Assembly: GCA_947502145.1 (NCBI GenBank)
Contig: CANMYO010000001.1
Span: forward strand, 806,001-870,000
Length of the DNA stretch: 64,000 nt
Reading direction: 5' to 3'
From: an uncultured Paracoccaceae bacterium
GTDB taxonomy: Bacteria > Pseudomonadota > Alphaproteobacteria > Rhodobacterales > Rhodobacteraceae
Part shown: positions 35,034-44,042 of the stretch, one piece after another
Position numbering within the stretch: position 1 is the first letter of the stretch
Layout: every line of letters starts with the position of its first letter
The notes under the pieces: generated by a model
Told to the model about the DNA's origin: nothing
Seen by the model: the letters and a program-made list of their open reading frames with translations, nothing else
Database searches by the model: none
Program-made: the position numbers and the translations under genes

Positions 35034-36076
35034 GCCGTCGCCTCGCGTCGCAAAAGGTTACGTTTTCGCTCGACGCCCCAGCGATACCCGGACAGATCGC
35101 CATCCGAGCGCACCACCCGGTGACAGGGGACCGCCACGGCGATGTTGTTGGCGCCGCAGGCCTGCGCCACTGCGCGAAAGGACTTGGGCGCGTCAATCCG
35201 GTTGGCGATGTCCTGATAGCTGGCGGTGGTCCCGGCCGGGATGTCGCGCAGCGCCTCCCAGACCTTTTGCTGGAAAGCTGTGCCGCGGATGTCGAGCGGA
35301 AGATCGAAGCCGCGTGACGGGTTATCCACGAACTGGATGACGTGACCGATCACGTTCTGGTAATTGATGTCATCGCCAATCAGATCGGCATTTGGAAACC
35401 GGGACTGGAGGTCTTCCAAAACGGCCTCGGGCGTGTCGCCGAACAAAAGTGCACAAACCCCTTTTTCGGAACTGGCAACCAGCACAGATCCCAGCGAACA
35501 TTCCCCGATGGCAAACAGGATGCGGACATCCTTGCCGCCCTTGCGCAACTGGGTTGGCGTCATCCCCAGGGTCTGAACCGCACTTTCGTAGAACCGGCTG
35601 CTGGAGTTGTACCCGGCGTCATAAATCGCACTGGTGATCGAAACCCCGCTTTGTGCCACCTGCGCCCGGAATTTTTCGACCCGATGTGCCTTGGCGTAGG
35701 CCTTGGGGGTTACGCCAAGCGCGGCCTTGAACCTGCGTTGGAAATGGAAAGGGCTCACGCCAAACTGATCCGCGATCTCCGTCAGGCTTGGTTCTTCTTC
35801 AGCCTGCTCGATCAGGCGGCAGGCCTTGGCGATCATGTCGGCCCATTTTTCGCGGGCGTCTTCCCGATCCGGATTGCATCGCAGACAGGGGCGATAGCCG
35901 TGAAACTCAGCACAACGCGGTGTGTCATAGAACGCCACGTTCTTGCGCTTGGGGCGTCGCGACGGGCAATCGGGGCGGCAGTAGATACCAGTCGAGGTGA
36001 CGGCATAAAAGAACTGGGGGTCAGGATTGGGAACACGGTTCACGACGGCGTCCCACATGTGTTCGGTGTTTTGCAT
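35030..36076 (-). CDS. ada: Ada: methylphosphotriester/O6-alkylguanine methyltransferase and activator
   Basis: ATG 36076 has AGGA five bases upstream. The in-frame TTG at 36091 is less likely. The 348-residue protein has the full Ada order. The N-terminal zinc/methyl-acceptor domain shows Cys33, Cys37 and the RPCLRCNP pair. An AraC-type HTH follows (PSLTEIADQFGVSPFHFQRRFK, seen as LTEIADQFGV and FHFQRRF). The C-terminal O6-alkylguanine transferase domain has the active-site PCHRVV (Cys318). It repairs DNA alkyl groups by transfer to itself, and its N-terminal methylation turns it into an activator of repair genes. It lies between alkB and the 2OG oxygenase on the same strand. Confidence 0.95.
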   Translation of the reverse strand: MQNTEHMWDAVVNRVPNPDPQFFYAVTSTGIYCRPDCPSRRPKRKNVAFYDTPRCAEFHGYRPCLRCNPDREDAREKWADMIAKACRLIEQAEEEPSLTEIADQFGVSPFHFQRRFKAALGVTPKAYAKAHRVEKFRAQVAQSGVSITSAIYDAGYNSSSRFYESAVQTLGMTPTQLRKGGKDVRILFAIGECSLGSVLVASSEKGVCALLFGDTPEAVLEDLQSRFPNADLIGDDINYQNVIGHVIQFVDNPSRGFDLPLDIRGTAFQQKVWEALRDIPAGTTASYQDIANRIDAPKSFRAVAQACGANNIAVAVPCHRVVRSDGDLSGYRWGVERKRNLLRREATA

Positions 36077-36137
36077 GATGTCCTCGCTCAATACTTACGA
36101 AAGGCTGCGCCCATCCCGGACGCTGCGATTCCTGTGA

Positions 36138-36776
36138 TCATTGCGACCGGCGAAATGTCAGGTTCAGGCGCTGCGCGCCAAATTCGGGATGTATGCCCTT
36201 GCGAATGGTGCGCACCCCATGAAAGGCCAGTCTCGATGGCCCGCCCCACACCAGCACATCGCCGTGCCGCATCGGAACAGGTTGCACCGGATCGCTGCGT
36301 TTGAGCCCACCAAACTCAAATGTCGCAGGCAGGCCCAGCGACACCGAGACAATCGGTTGCGCAAAGTCGCTTTCATTCTTGTCCTGATGCAGAGACAGCC
36401 GGGTTCCCGGGACATAGAGATTGATCAGACATGCGTCTGGGGAAAAAAACGAGTACCCGGCCCGCGCAGCGGCATCCAGCGCCAGGGCCATGAATACGTC
36501 CGGCATGTTTGGCCAACGCCGCCCGGTCAGAGGGTCTCTATCCAGGTAAGCATATCCGCCGGGGCCGCTGACCCACCCGAAATTGCCGCAATTTGTCATT
36601 GCCACCGACATCTTGTGTCCTCCGGGCGTGATCATGTGCCGGGTCGGTGCCTGAATCAGGACATCGTCCAAGGCGGTTTTGACCTCAGCAAGATAGGGCT
36701 GGCCGAACGCGCGCAGCATCTTGGCCCCGTCCGGCAGCAGCCCGGTGTCGTCGGGTGGGAAAAGCTCTGTCTGCAT
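36138..36776 (-). CDS. alkB: AlkB: DNA alkylation-repair dioxygenase
   Basis: The 212-residue protein matches AlkB throughout. The nucleotide lid contains MSVAMTNCGNFGWVS, then LINLYVPGTRLSLHQDKNE with Fe ligands His130 and Asp132. The second His lies in RLAFHGVR, and the 2OG-binding end is RLNLTFR. The enzyme removes 1-methyladenine and 3-methylcytosine lesions by oxidative demethylation. It is transcribed first, with ada about 60 bp downstream, and is likely under Ada control. Confidence 0.95.
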   Translation of the reverse strand: MQTELFPPDDTGLLPDGAKMLRAFGQPYLAEVKTALDDVLIQAPTRHMITPGGHKMSVAMTNCGNFGWVSGPGGYAYLDRDPLTGRRWPNMPDVFMALALDAAARAGYSFFSPDACLINLYVPGTRLSLHQDKNESDFAQPIVSVSLGLPATFEFGGLKRSDPVQPVPMRHGDVLVWGGPSRLAFHGVRTIRKGIHPEFGAQRLNLTFRRSQ

Positions 36777-36857
36777 GTCACCTCTCCGTAGTCACTTATG
36801 CGACACATGGGATGAAACGGGCCGCAAAGCAGCCCGGTTCTTGCGCATTGCACCCGA

Positions 36858-37619
36858 TCAGACCTTGTTGATGGAGTTCCCGCCATCCACGATCATGGCG
36901 CTTCCGGTGACAAAGCTGGAACTGTCCGATGCAAGGAACAGCGCCGCCTTCGCGATCTCTTCCGGTTCGGCCATACGCTTGAGTGCATGCAGGGACTCCA
37001 AGAAGCCCTTCGTGCCTTCATTGGTGTCCCAGTCTCCCGCCATCGCCGTTTTTGTGCCACCCGGCAGCAAAGTGTTGGCTCGGATGCCATCGGCTCCATG
37101 TTCCGTTGCCAGAATCTGGGCAAGCCCGATCAGACCCGACTTACTGGCGGCGTAAGCACCCATTCCGGGGAAAGCCGCAGTGTGGCCCACAAAACTCGAA
37201 GTGAAGATGATCGACCCACCCCCGCTGCGCTTCATGACGGGGATCTGGTGCTTGGCGGCAAAGAAGGCGCTGGTGAGGTTGGTTTTGATAACCGCGTCCC
37301 AGTTTTCCGAACTCATGTCCGGCACCGGAACGGCATCACCCATCGCGCCGGCATTGTTCAATGCGGCGTCCAGGCCTCCGAATTCACCTTCGGCAAGATC
37401 GACAAGCGCCTTGACATAATCCTCGTCGCCAACATCACCGGACAGGGACACGGCTCGGCCGTTGCTTTGCGTGATCTGGCCAGCGATCGAATGAAGTTCA
37501 CCCTTGCGACGCGCGCCAAGAACCAGGTTTGCCCCTTCCTTTGCGAACAAAAGCGCAGCGGCAGCGCCGATGCCACTGCTTGCGCCAGCGATGATCACGG
37601 TTTTGTTTTTGAGTTGCAT
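36858..37619 (-). CDS. Short-chain dehydrogenase/reductase
   Basis: The 253-residue SDR has AGASSGIGAAAALLF for cofactor binding, GARRKGEL after strand 2 (Arg residues favour NADP), NNAGAM, SSFVGHTA with the catalytic Ser, YAASK, and the C-terminal SAMIVDGGNS. It belongs to the classical group and has no neighbour that hints at a substrate. It lies on the same strand as alkB but is separated from it by 81 bp with no overlap, so it could be read through into that operon. Confidence 0.87.
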   Translation of the reverse strand: MQLKNKTVIIAGASSGIGAAAALLFAKEGANLVLGARRKGELHSIAGQITQSNGRAVSLSGDVGDEDYVKALVDLAEGEFGGLDAALNNAGAMGDAVPVPDMSSENWDAVIKTNLTSAFFAAKHQIPVMKRSGGGSIIFTSSFVGHTAAFPGMGAYAASKSGLIGLAQILATEHGADGIRANTLLPGGTKTAMAGDWDTNEGTKGFLESLHALKRMAEPEEIAKAALFLASDSSSFVTGSAMIVDGGNSINKV

Positions 37620-37964
37620 CCTGTTTTACTCCTCAGTGATGTCTGAGGGCAAAAAGCCGTAACCACGCATGGCAAAACATCCGTTTCTTGTGGTCGAAGC
37701 AAAAAAACGAGAAAAGATTTGATCTGGGGGAGTGTACCGCGCTGCACAACAGCAGCAACTCAACCACCTTTCATTTGCCTCTTTTGGCGGCAGGTGTTTC
37801 TGACCAGAACGACCGCCAGACCCGTTACCGTGAGACAAACGGCCTTAATCAGACTCGCAAATTTCTGGACGCTCAGGAAGCTGCCTTCCGGCAGTTTTAT
37901 GGCAATGGCAGCGGTTCCCTTTTTTGGTGTGATAAACGGGGCAGCCACGAAAAGCTCATAATCT
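37620..37964. other. Gene-free interval
   Basis: No gene is supported. Three short overlapping frames (37688-38005, both strands) lack ribosome sites and recognised motifs. The composition is AT-richer than in the flanking genes. Confidence 0.45.
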
Positions 37965-38366
37965 TTAGCTCGTGAAGAACCCTTCATGTTGTTTGCCGGC
38001 ATCACCGATTTCGTCCCAATTCGCCTTTGAGCCTACGAATAAGTGATGTTTGACTTCCAAACCGTCAATTGCATCAGAAAGTATCCCGGCTGGAACGAAC
38101 ATGTGTTCATTGTCGTTCTTGCCAGGAAGTGCTGATCCGCAGATAGAGCAAAAATTAGATTCCCAGTCTGCGTCGGTCTTCTTCCAAACCTGCACCTTTT
38201 CAACGCCCTTCAGCCAGCGGAAATCTTTGTTTTTGAGAATAACAACAGGAAATCCGGCGCCGCCCGAAAACCTTCGGCATATGCTGCAATGACAGACATA
38301 GATTTCCATAGGTGGCGTTTTGATTTCGAATTCAACCGAACCACAGTTGCAATTGCAAATCCACAT
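37965..38366 (-). CDS. GFA-family protein (glutathione-dependent formaldehyde-activating type)
   Basis: ATG 38366 has GGAAG eight bases upstream. The longer frame to 38426 is not needed. The 133-residue protein has the zinc-binding pattern of the GFA/CENP-V fold: CNCNCGSVEFEI near residues 4-15, CHCSICRRFSGG near residue 25, and a later FCSICGSALP. These cysteines bind two zinc ions. The family is named after an enzyme that forms S-hydroxymethylglutathione, but most members have unknown roles. Confidence 0.85.
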   Translation of the reverse strand: MWICNCNCGSVEFEIKTPPMEIYVCHCSICRRFSGGAGFPVVILKNKDFRWLKGVEKVQVWKKTDADWESNFCSICGSALPGKNDNEHMFVPAGILSDAIDGLEVKHHLFVGSKANWDEIGDAGKQHEGFFTS

Positions 38367-39124
38367 TTTCTTACTTCCAGTTGTTAAACTTCGCCAAAAT
38401 CTAAGTTTCACATATCGCTGAGACAAGACAGCAGCCCGTGACCTGATGCGATGGGCTCCAAAACCCGGTACAGAGCCGATCTTGATCGGGGGCTCTATAT
38501 GCTGCAGTGCGGCCCGTCATAGGAGGCACTCGCTGCAGGGTACGGCAAAGGGCAAAGCCGCTTCACTGTCCGCGGGGCGAAGCGGCTTTATGCAGTCGCG
38601 GCTATTGCCGACGCAGCATTCGTTCGCACGCGCAGCTCCGTCACTTTTGCAGTGCGGCAGCGTCGCCAAAGCGGTCATTCAAAGGTGCAAAATTTGCCTA
38701 GACCCAGATCGCCCCTTCGCGGCAAGTCGTTCCAACCAACCAGACGCGGGCAAAGCGGACTTTCCCTTTATCAACCCGAATGTCCGCATTCACGGTTTCC
38801 AGTAACCTCGGTTGCACAAGTCGTGTTCGGCAAATGAGCCGAGGTCCCACCGAGCCGCGCGGATCCATAAGACAGCCTTAGGTCTCACATGACGAAAATG
38901 TTGCATTCCGGGCCCCATCGAAAAAGATTCAGGAGAGCGGTCATTTGCTGCAAGGGCACCGACAAACCATTCGGAAGGGAAATGCCGCCTTACCTGCCGG
39001 CAATTCCTTTGGAAGGAAGCAAATCGTGTCGGGGCTAGCCCACCGAACAGGTCTCAGAATTCGGTCTCAAGCAACAGACTTTAGTCTATGGCGTTGCGTG
39101 CCCAAACTGGGTCATACCGATCTG
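38367..39124. other. Long interval without a supported gene
   Basis: The 38446-38837 plus-strand frames overlap each other in different phases and lack start signals. They look like random openings in GC-rich DNA. The kinase frame is open from 38945, but the part before 39125 does not look like a transmembrane N-terminus. The stretch may include the kinase promoter and decayed sequence. A hairpin CCGCTTC...GAAGCGG is present near 38568-38591. Confidence 0.45.
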
Positions 39125-40516
39125 ATGAGGAAGGTTCTGCAGCAAATCATTAGCTTAATGCGATCCTTGTCGGTCCAGTTTCTCTTGGCCGGAGGGCTCG
39201 TCATGACCGGTGCTGCCTACCTTATGGGCAGTTTGGTGTCTGAGCGTATTGAAGAGGGCGTGGTCCAGAACACCGGCATTTCGGCGGCACTCTATATCGA
39301 GGGACTGCTGCCACGGGACGTTTTTTCGAGCTTGGACCAAAGTCAGATTACCGATGAAACGCGCGCAGCTTTGCAAAAGGTCTTTCGCGAGGGGAACGTG
39401 AGTGAGCGTATCGCGACCTACAATGTATGGGGGCGTAATGGGCTTGTCATCGACTCGCATCGTCCTGAACTGGTTGGACGTACGTTTGAAGTATCTGATG
39501 ATCTGCAAAGTGCGTGGAATGGCAATGTCGCCTCCAGCTTTGAAAAGCTGGAGGTTCATACCGATCAGACAAACATCTTGCTGGGCGTTCCGCTGCTTGA
39601 GGTTTATGTGCCAGTGCGCGACACGCAAACTGGTCAGGTGATTGTTGTCGTGGAATTCTATCAACACGCAGCAACGCTTGAGGCTGAATTGCTTCAAGCG
39701 CGCGGTGACACCTGGAAACTTGTCTTTCAGATATTCTTTTGCAGCGGGTTGCTTTTGTTTTCTGTGGTGCTTGCTGGAGATCGCTTGATAAGTCGCCAAA
39801 GGGTCATGTTGGAAAACCAGTTGAACGAGAGCAGGCAATTGTCCCGGCGTGTTTCAGAATTGCGCACCGATGTATTGGAAGCCGCACAAAGATCAACCGC
39901 CCAATCAGAACGCATCATGCAACGGATTGGCCAGGATCTGCATGATGGCGTCGCACAACACCTGTCTTTGGCAAGCCTCCGTCTGGAGGGGGCTGGTCTT
40001 GCTGCATCACAGGACGCCGAAACCGTCACAAATGCCTTGGGCAACGCGATGACCGAACTGCGCGCGATTTCGCGAGGACTTGCCCTGCCCGATCTTGAGC
40101 GTCTGGGCCTGGTGGAATGCGCAAGTCAGGCGGTGGACGACCACAACAAGAATTTTTCGGCATCTGTCACCATGACGACCGACGTTACCTCGAAGCAATT
40201 TGTGCCATTGGCAACAAACATCGGCATCTATCGCTTCATTCAAGAAGCGTTATCGAATGTGCAGCGCCATGCAGATGCAAAAGATTGCGAGGTCGCCATT
40301 CGTTTGGCCGGAGACTCAATCGTCGTGACGGTCAGTGACAATGGAAAGGGTTTTGACCCTGACAAGCAAATTGGGGTTCGCGAGGATGGTGGCCAGGGTA
40401 TTCCCGGACTGATGGATCGGGCTGCCACACTGGATGGAAGAGTTACTGTCGTCTCAAACCCAGGCGACGGGACAAAAATTCAACTGATCTTGCCGATGGT
40501 GGAGGCTGCGCAATGA
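39125..40516 (+). CDS. NarL-type sensor histidine kinase
   Basis: The start is uncertain: ATG 39125 or 39158 precedes the first membrane segment (SVQFLLAGGLVMTGAAYLMG, counted as one helix). A roughly 170-residue periplasmic loop follows, then a second helix (LVFQIFFCSGLLLFSVVLAG). The cytoplasmic part has the HisKA_3 motif GQDLHDGVAQHLS with the phospho-acceptor His and the HATPase block ALSNVQRHA, DNGKGFD and GQGIPGLMDRA. Two-helix kinases of this kind sense external ligands. It overlaps the response-regulator gene by 4 bp and the two form one system. The signal is unknown. Confidence 0.88.
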   Translation: MRKVLQQIISLMRSLSVQFLLAGGLVMTGAAYLMGSLVSERIEEGVVQNTGISAALYIEGLLPRDVFSSLDQSQITDETRAALQKVFREGNVSERIATYNVWGRNGLVIDSHRPELVGRTFEVSDDLQSAWNGNVASSFEKLEVHTDQTNILLGVPLLEVYVPVRDTQTGQVIVVVEFYQHAATLEAELLQARGDTWKLVFQIFFCSGLLLFSVVLAGDRLISRQRVMLENQLNESRQLSRRVSELRTDVLEAAQRSTAQSERIMQRIGQDLHDGVAQHLSLASLRLEGAGLAASQDAETVTNALGNAMTELRAISRGLALPDLERLGLVECASQAVDDHNKNFSASVTMTTDVTSKQFVPLATNIGIYRFIQEALSNVQRHADAKDCEVAIRLAGDSIVVTVSDNGKGFDPDKQIGVREDGGQGIPGLMDRAATLDGRVTVVSNPGDGTKIQLILPMVEAAQ

Positions 40517-41157
40517 CATACCGTATTCTGGTCGCGGACGATCACCCGATTTATCGCGACGGGGTGGTCCGGAGTTTGGAAGAAACAGGAGATTTTCAGG
40601 TGGTTGCCGTCGCCTCATCGGCTGATGAGGCTGTGCAACTTGCTGCTCAGGAAACGCCAGATATCGCGTTGTTGGACTTGTCGATGCCTGGCGGCGGATT
40701 GACAGCCGTAAAACGGATTGCAGCGACGGGTACGGCCAAATATGTCGCGATGCTCACAGTATCGGAAGAGGATGAAAACGTCGCTGAAGCGCTGCGGCTA
40801 GGGGCCAGTTCGTACATCCTCAAGGGCGTTTCCGCCGGTGAGCTTCGCAGAATACTGAAAGGTGTGGCCAAAGGTGAAGGCCATGTGTCACCGATGTTGG
40901 CCAGCAAAGTACTAACTTTCATGTCGCAACCCCGGCAAGAAGACCCAAAGTCACCCCTGGCAAGTTTGACCAAGCGCGAGGAAGACATCCTGCGTCTTGT
41001 CGCCAAAGGCAAGAGCAACAAAGAAGTCGCCGATGAGCTTTCCCTGCAAGAGAAGACGATTAAGCACTACATGACTGAGATCATGGGGAAATTGCACGCA
41101 CGCAATCGCGTCGAGGCTGCTTTGATAGCCCACGACGCATGGAAGGACACGAACTAG
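40513..41157 (+). CDS. NarL/FixJ-type response regulator
   Basis: The 214-residue protein has a receiver domain with the acidic pair ADDHP (residues 8-9), the phospho-acceptor Asp in LLDLSMPGGG near residue 56, and Lys in YILKGVS. The C-terminal LuxR helix-turn-helix reads LTKREEDILRLVAKG and NKEVADELSLQEKTIKHYM. It starts in the kinase stop (ATGA), so the pair is co-translated. It ends with a 4-bp convergent overlap with the TIGR02466 gene. Targets are unknown. Confidence 0.92.
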   Translation: MTYRILVADDHPIYRDGVVRSLEETGDFQVVAVASSADEAVQLAAQETPDIALLDLSMPGGGLTAVKRIAATGTAKYVAMLTVSEEDENVAEALRLGASSYILKGVSAGELRRILKGVAKGEGHVSPMLASKVLTFMSQPRQEDPKSPLASLTKREEDILRLVAKGKSNKEVADELSLQEKTIKHYMTEIMGKLHARNRVEAALIAHDAWKDTN

Positions 41158-41777
41158 CGCGCCTTTCGAAACGTGGCATTAAACGCGATGGTCACGCGCT
41201 CGTCCTTGGTTTCGTTTGGATAGACCCAATGCACCAAATAGGACGGGAACAGGATGATTTCGCCTGGTTCAGGCCGGATCGACTTTTTCGCTTGGAACGC
41301 CGGCGCTTCAAGAATGCGCCAATTCGGGAGGTCAGTGCGCGGGTTCAGGAATTCGATTTTGCCTGATGACCCCTCTTCAACGTCTGGCTGGGAAACGTAG
41401 TACACGCCAGACCAGTGCGCACCGGGATGCGTGTGCGGGGCATTGAACCCGCCGGGTGGATTGGCGTTCATCCAGCCAAACAGCTTTAGCTTAAGCGCCC
41501 CCAAATCAAGCCTAGGACTGACTTTCCTTGTCACCTCTTCGACGGCGGTTTCTGCGTGGCGGCGCAGATCGCCGAAACACGGCGCGTCCTCATCAAAGAT
41601 ATTTCCAGAGGAATGCCAGCCACCGTAGTTGGACTTGAGCGCGCCTTCGTTTTCCGCGCGCATCCGCTTGCCTTCGGTCAATAACGCGGCGTTGAAGACA
41701 GCTGGATCAGGCAGTTTGAACCTGAATAGCGGCGTCGAAAAGAGTTTCTCAAATTTGGTTTGAACAATCTCTACCAC
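41154..41777 (-). CDS. TIGR02466-type putative 2OG-Fe(II) oxygenase
   Basis: The 207-residue protein matches the TIGR02466 family, common in marine bacteria and phages. FNAPHTHPGAHWSGVYYVS carries the Fe-binding His and conserved Trp, GEIILFPSYLVHWVYPN has the second His, and RVTIAFNATFR the 2OG-binding Arg. It lacks the classic HxD. Instead HTHPGA is the recurrent family motif. The substrate is unknown. It shares 4 bp with the convergent response regulator. Confidence 0.83.
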   Translation of the reverse strand: MVEIVQTKFEKLFSTPLFRFKLPDPAVFNAALLTEGKRMRAENEGALKSNYGGWHSSGNIFDEDAPCFGDLRRHAETAVEEVTRKVSPRLDLGALKLKLFGWMNANPPGGFNAPHTHPGAHWSGVYYVSQPDVEEGSSGKIEFLNPRTDLPNWRILEAPAFQAKKSIRPEPGEIILFPSYLVHWVYPNETKDERVTIAFNATFRKAR

Positions 41778-41869
41778 GATATTTGCCTCGTAATAATCAG
41801 CAATTTGGCACCTGACGCAGCGCCCCGGGTGCCAAATACATTACCATTGATCAAGCGACAGGTTGATCA

Positions 41870-42412
41870 TTAGTCGTCATCTTCATCGTCATCTTCATCA
41901 TCATCCTCGTCGTCATCTTCATCATCATCCTCATCATCCTCGTCGTCATCTTCATCATCATCCTCATCATCCTCGTCGTCATCTAAATCATCGTCTTCAT
42001 CATCGTCTTTCTCGTCTCCGCCGCGACCACGACCACGTCCACGTCCATCTTCATCGTCTTCGTCGCTGCTGGCGTTACGACCGCCGCGCCGATCATCGTC
42101 GCTTTCGTCACTTTCGTCACTGCTAGCGCTTCCGCCATTGCGCCCGTCATCATCGCTCTCATCGCTCTCATCGCTTTCATCGCTACTTGAAATGCGAAGT
42201 TCGCCAATGCTGACCCGACCATCGCGGTTCCGGTCGTTTTCCCGAAGAAACGCATTGGCCCCACCGGTCCCAAAAGCCGAAACCAGTTCGTTGCTGGAAA
42301 GTGACCCGTCCCCGTTTGAGTCAACAGAGCTGAAGTTGCGGGTTTGTGCGGCAAGAGGTGCCGCCGCCAACGCGCACAACGAGGTTGTGAGTAGCAGATG
42401 CGATATTTTCAT
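41870..42412 (-). CDS. Exported EF-hand protein with Asp/Glu-rich repeat tail
   Basis: The 180-residue protein has a signal peptide (MKISHLLLTTSLCALAAAP, cleaved near residue 22). Two EF-hand loops follow: DSNGDGSLSSNE (residues 31-42) and DRNRDGRVSIGE (60-71). From residue 75 to the end the protein is Ser/Asp/Glu-rich, ending in about 45 residues made almost only of EDD and DDE units, interrupted by a GRGRGRG patch. It is likely a secreted Ca-binding, highly acidic protein. The DNA behind the tail is a perfect 33-bp tandem repeat. It stands alone, with no partner operon visible. Confidence 0.8.
   Translation of the reverse strand: MKISHLLLTTSLCALAAAPLAAQTRNFSSVDSNGDGSLSSNELVSAFGTGGANAFLRENDRNRDGRVSIGELRISSSDESDESDESDDDGRNGGSASSDESDESDDDRRGGRNASSDEDDEDGRGRGRGRGGDEKDDDEDDDLDDDEDDEDDDEDDDEDDEDDDEDDDEDDDEDDDEDDD
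41908..41973 (+). repeat. Tandem 33-bp repeat in the acidic tail
   Basis: Two exact 33-bp copies abut, 41908-41940 and 41941-41973, and a third partial copy continues to about 41983. They lie within a longer CAT/CTT/CGT triplet run from 41877 to 42010. The unit is 11 codons long, so copy changes keep frame and only lengthen or shorten the acidic tail. Confidence 0.9.
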
Positions 42413-42575
42413 GTCGTTCTCCTGTAAGTCAGCGCCGCATCAGGTTGTTTTGGCGGCATTTCAATTTCATCGAACGTGCGAAGGGCCGTTCACTAAGCTC
42501 AGAACTAGCGGATTGTCTGTGGGGCCACATCGGACGATGGTCGGGCAGAATGGATGTCGTGCGTATCAACAAGAC

Positions 42576-42806
42576 CTAAGTGCGGCATTCGGGGTGCTCG
42601 ATCATATCGCCAGGATCGTCACAGCCCGAACCGCCGGGAATCCGCAGCTTGTCACGGCCGTTGCCCGAAGGGTCGATCACGACCTGAGGGGTTGGCCCCC
42701 ATACCGTCGCATGTGATTGCGCCGCATTGTGGACCGGGACACAAGCGGCCACGTGTAAGGGGGCCAAAAGCAGGGTGATTTTCAAAAATCGGTTATGATT
42801 TTTCAC
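42576..42806 (-). CDS. Small exported lipoprotein
   Basis: The gene begins with GTG at 42806, five bases after AAGGAGAC, a strong site that the longer ATG frame from 42836 does not use. The 76-residue product has a lipoprotein signal (KNHNRFLKITLLLAPL, then lipobox VAAC near residue 20-23). A short mature part ends in CDDPGDMIEHPECRT with two cysteines. It should be anchored in a membrane. Function unknown. Confidence 0.62.
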   Translation of the reverse strand: MKNHNRFLKITLLLAPLHVAACVPVHNAAQSHATVWGPTPQVVIDPSGNGRDKLRIPGGSGCDDPGDMIEHPECRT

Positions 42807-42837
42807 GTGATGTCTCCTTTGCGGGTCGGGGAACACC

Positions 42838-42985
42838 TTATTGCGTAGTCAGAAAGCCCGATGGTGTCTGGCGCAGGTCGGTTCCGGGAAAGTCGATTGA
42901 GCGGTAGACCCCATTGGTGACGTAAACGACGTTCAGCGCCGGGCCGCGATTACGCTGGCGCACAAGCACGAAACTCTGGGTCCGT
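42838..42985 (-). pseudogene. C-terminal fragment of an unidentified gene
   Basis: A minus-strand frame of about 50 codons, ending in TAA at 42838, reads smoothly (FVLVRQRNRGPALNVVYVTNG, then GTDLRQTPSGFLTTQ). It has no start and merges upstream with integrase-like sequence. The lipoprotein gene follows about 30 bp after its stop. I read this as the tail of a gene cut by an insertion at about 42985. The family is not known to me. Confidence 0.45.
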
Positions 42986-42989
42986 GGCG

Positions 42990-43380
42990 ACTGTCATCCG
43001 TTACCCAATCGCGGACAAGCCGTCCATACTGGCGGGTTGAGATGTGTTGGCGGTCATGGAACCGGCTCGGGAACATAAATCGGCAGGCAAACATCTCGGG
43101 CGATTTGACCCACGCCAGGACGGTATCGCGTAAGTTTCGGTCGACTCAAACTGCACCGGTCGCTTGGCCTCGCTCTGGACAACCGAAACGCGTTCTCGCA
43201 CGCGATCACCTTTAACCAGGTCAGACACAGCCAATCTGACAACATCACAGCCGCGAAACTTGCTGCCGATGGCGACGTTGAGCAAAGCCAGATCACGTAG
43301 ATACCCCGCCCGTTCAAGCCTTGCCCGGATATCCCGGACCTGTTTTGGGAGCAAAGGCCGTTTTGCTGAGACTGCAAACT
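42990..43380 (-). pseudogene. Integrase (tyrosine recombinase) fragment
   Basis: Starting near 43380 the frame reads SAKRPLLPKQVRDIRARLE, YLRDLALLNVAIGSKFRGCDVV and RERVSVVQSEAKRPVQFE. After a single-base frameshift near 43130 it continues as LRDTVLAWVKSPEMF, FMFPSRFHDRQHIST and QYGRLVRDWV in a second phase. This is the front part of a phage-type integrase with the catalytic Arg region (RG-CD). It lacks the catalytic His-Arg-Tyr end. It is an inactive relic, and the fused end meets the unidentified C-terminal fragment at about 42985. Confidence 0.72.
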
Positions 43381-43395
43381 TGGCTAAGGTCTGGT

Positions 43396-43788
43396 ATGAA
43401 AAATTCAGAGCCACCTTCTTTGCACATTCTGCGGACCGCTGCGGTTCTTCAGGTAAATAGCAGATCAGTGAGATCAATGAGGGATTTTTTTGTTGATCGA
43501 CTGGGTTTCAAGATTGGTACCGAAATAGGGGCTGGTCCGAGTTTCGTGACGCTGGATAGAGACGGCCAAACCATAATGCTTGAGTGCAAATGGCACTTTG
43601 GATTTCGTAAAGCGGGATGGGCCGTCTACTTTTGGGTCAAAGACATTGATGCCCTACTCGCCGAATTCGAGACTAAGGGCACAAAGCTCAAAGGCCAAAT
43701 CACCAATAAACCTTATGGATGTCGAGAGATCGTGGCTATTGCCCCCGACGGTCGTGAAATTGTGTTCGGGGAAATGTCTAGAAAATAG
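43396..43788 (+). CDS. Glyoxalase/VOC-fold protein
   Basis: ATG 43396 lies 7 bases after AAGG. The earlier frame to 43321 is antisense to the integrase fragment. The 130-residue protein has the vicinal-oxygen-chelate pattern of strand-helix modules: SMRDFFVDRLGFKIGTEIG in the first half, WAVYFWVKDIDALLAEFETKG in the second, and a C-terminal DGREIVFGE with the conserved Glu. It resembles bleomycin-resistance/glyoxalase-like proteins. It is probably cargo of the relic island. Substrate unknown. Confidence 0.82.
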   Translation: MKNSEPPSLHILRTAAVLQVNSRSVRSMRDFFVDRLGFKIGTEIGAGPSFVTLDRDGQTIMLECKWHFGFRKAGWAVYFWVKDIDALLAEFETKGTKLKGQITNKPYGCREIVAIAPDGREIVFGEMSRK

Positions 43789-44042
43789 GGGGATGTCGGC
43801 GCTGCGCGGATGTCAGCTCTGTCTGCGACTTGATCATTGTCGCCAGGATTTTCGCCGCGCGATGAATGAATGGCTGGTTTCTTCGTCGCCCTGCAGCGGC
43901 ATGGTCCGAGCTGCCGCAGCGATTTTCGTGCTGCGGGCTCACAGCGGACATCTGAGGCGGCGCAGCATTGCCCCTGCCCCGACTCGAACGGATCTCGTGG
44001 ACGGCCCATTCCTGCCGTTGACTGCTGTCGAAAACAAGTCAG

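Noticed and set aside
35342-36304. 320-codon plus-strand frame opposite ada
   Set aside because: It overlaps the well-supported ada gene completely and has no motif.
36141-36791. 216-codon plus-strand frame opposite alkB
   Set aside because: Shadow of alkB, which has all iron and 2OG ligands.
38446-38837. Three overlapping short frames, possible small gene
   Set aside because: They lie in different phases, lack ribosome sites and show no motif.
41877-42010. Short repeats considered as a CRISPR array
   Set aside because: The repeats are contiguous coding triplets without spacers and belong to the acidic protein tail.
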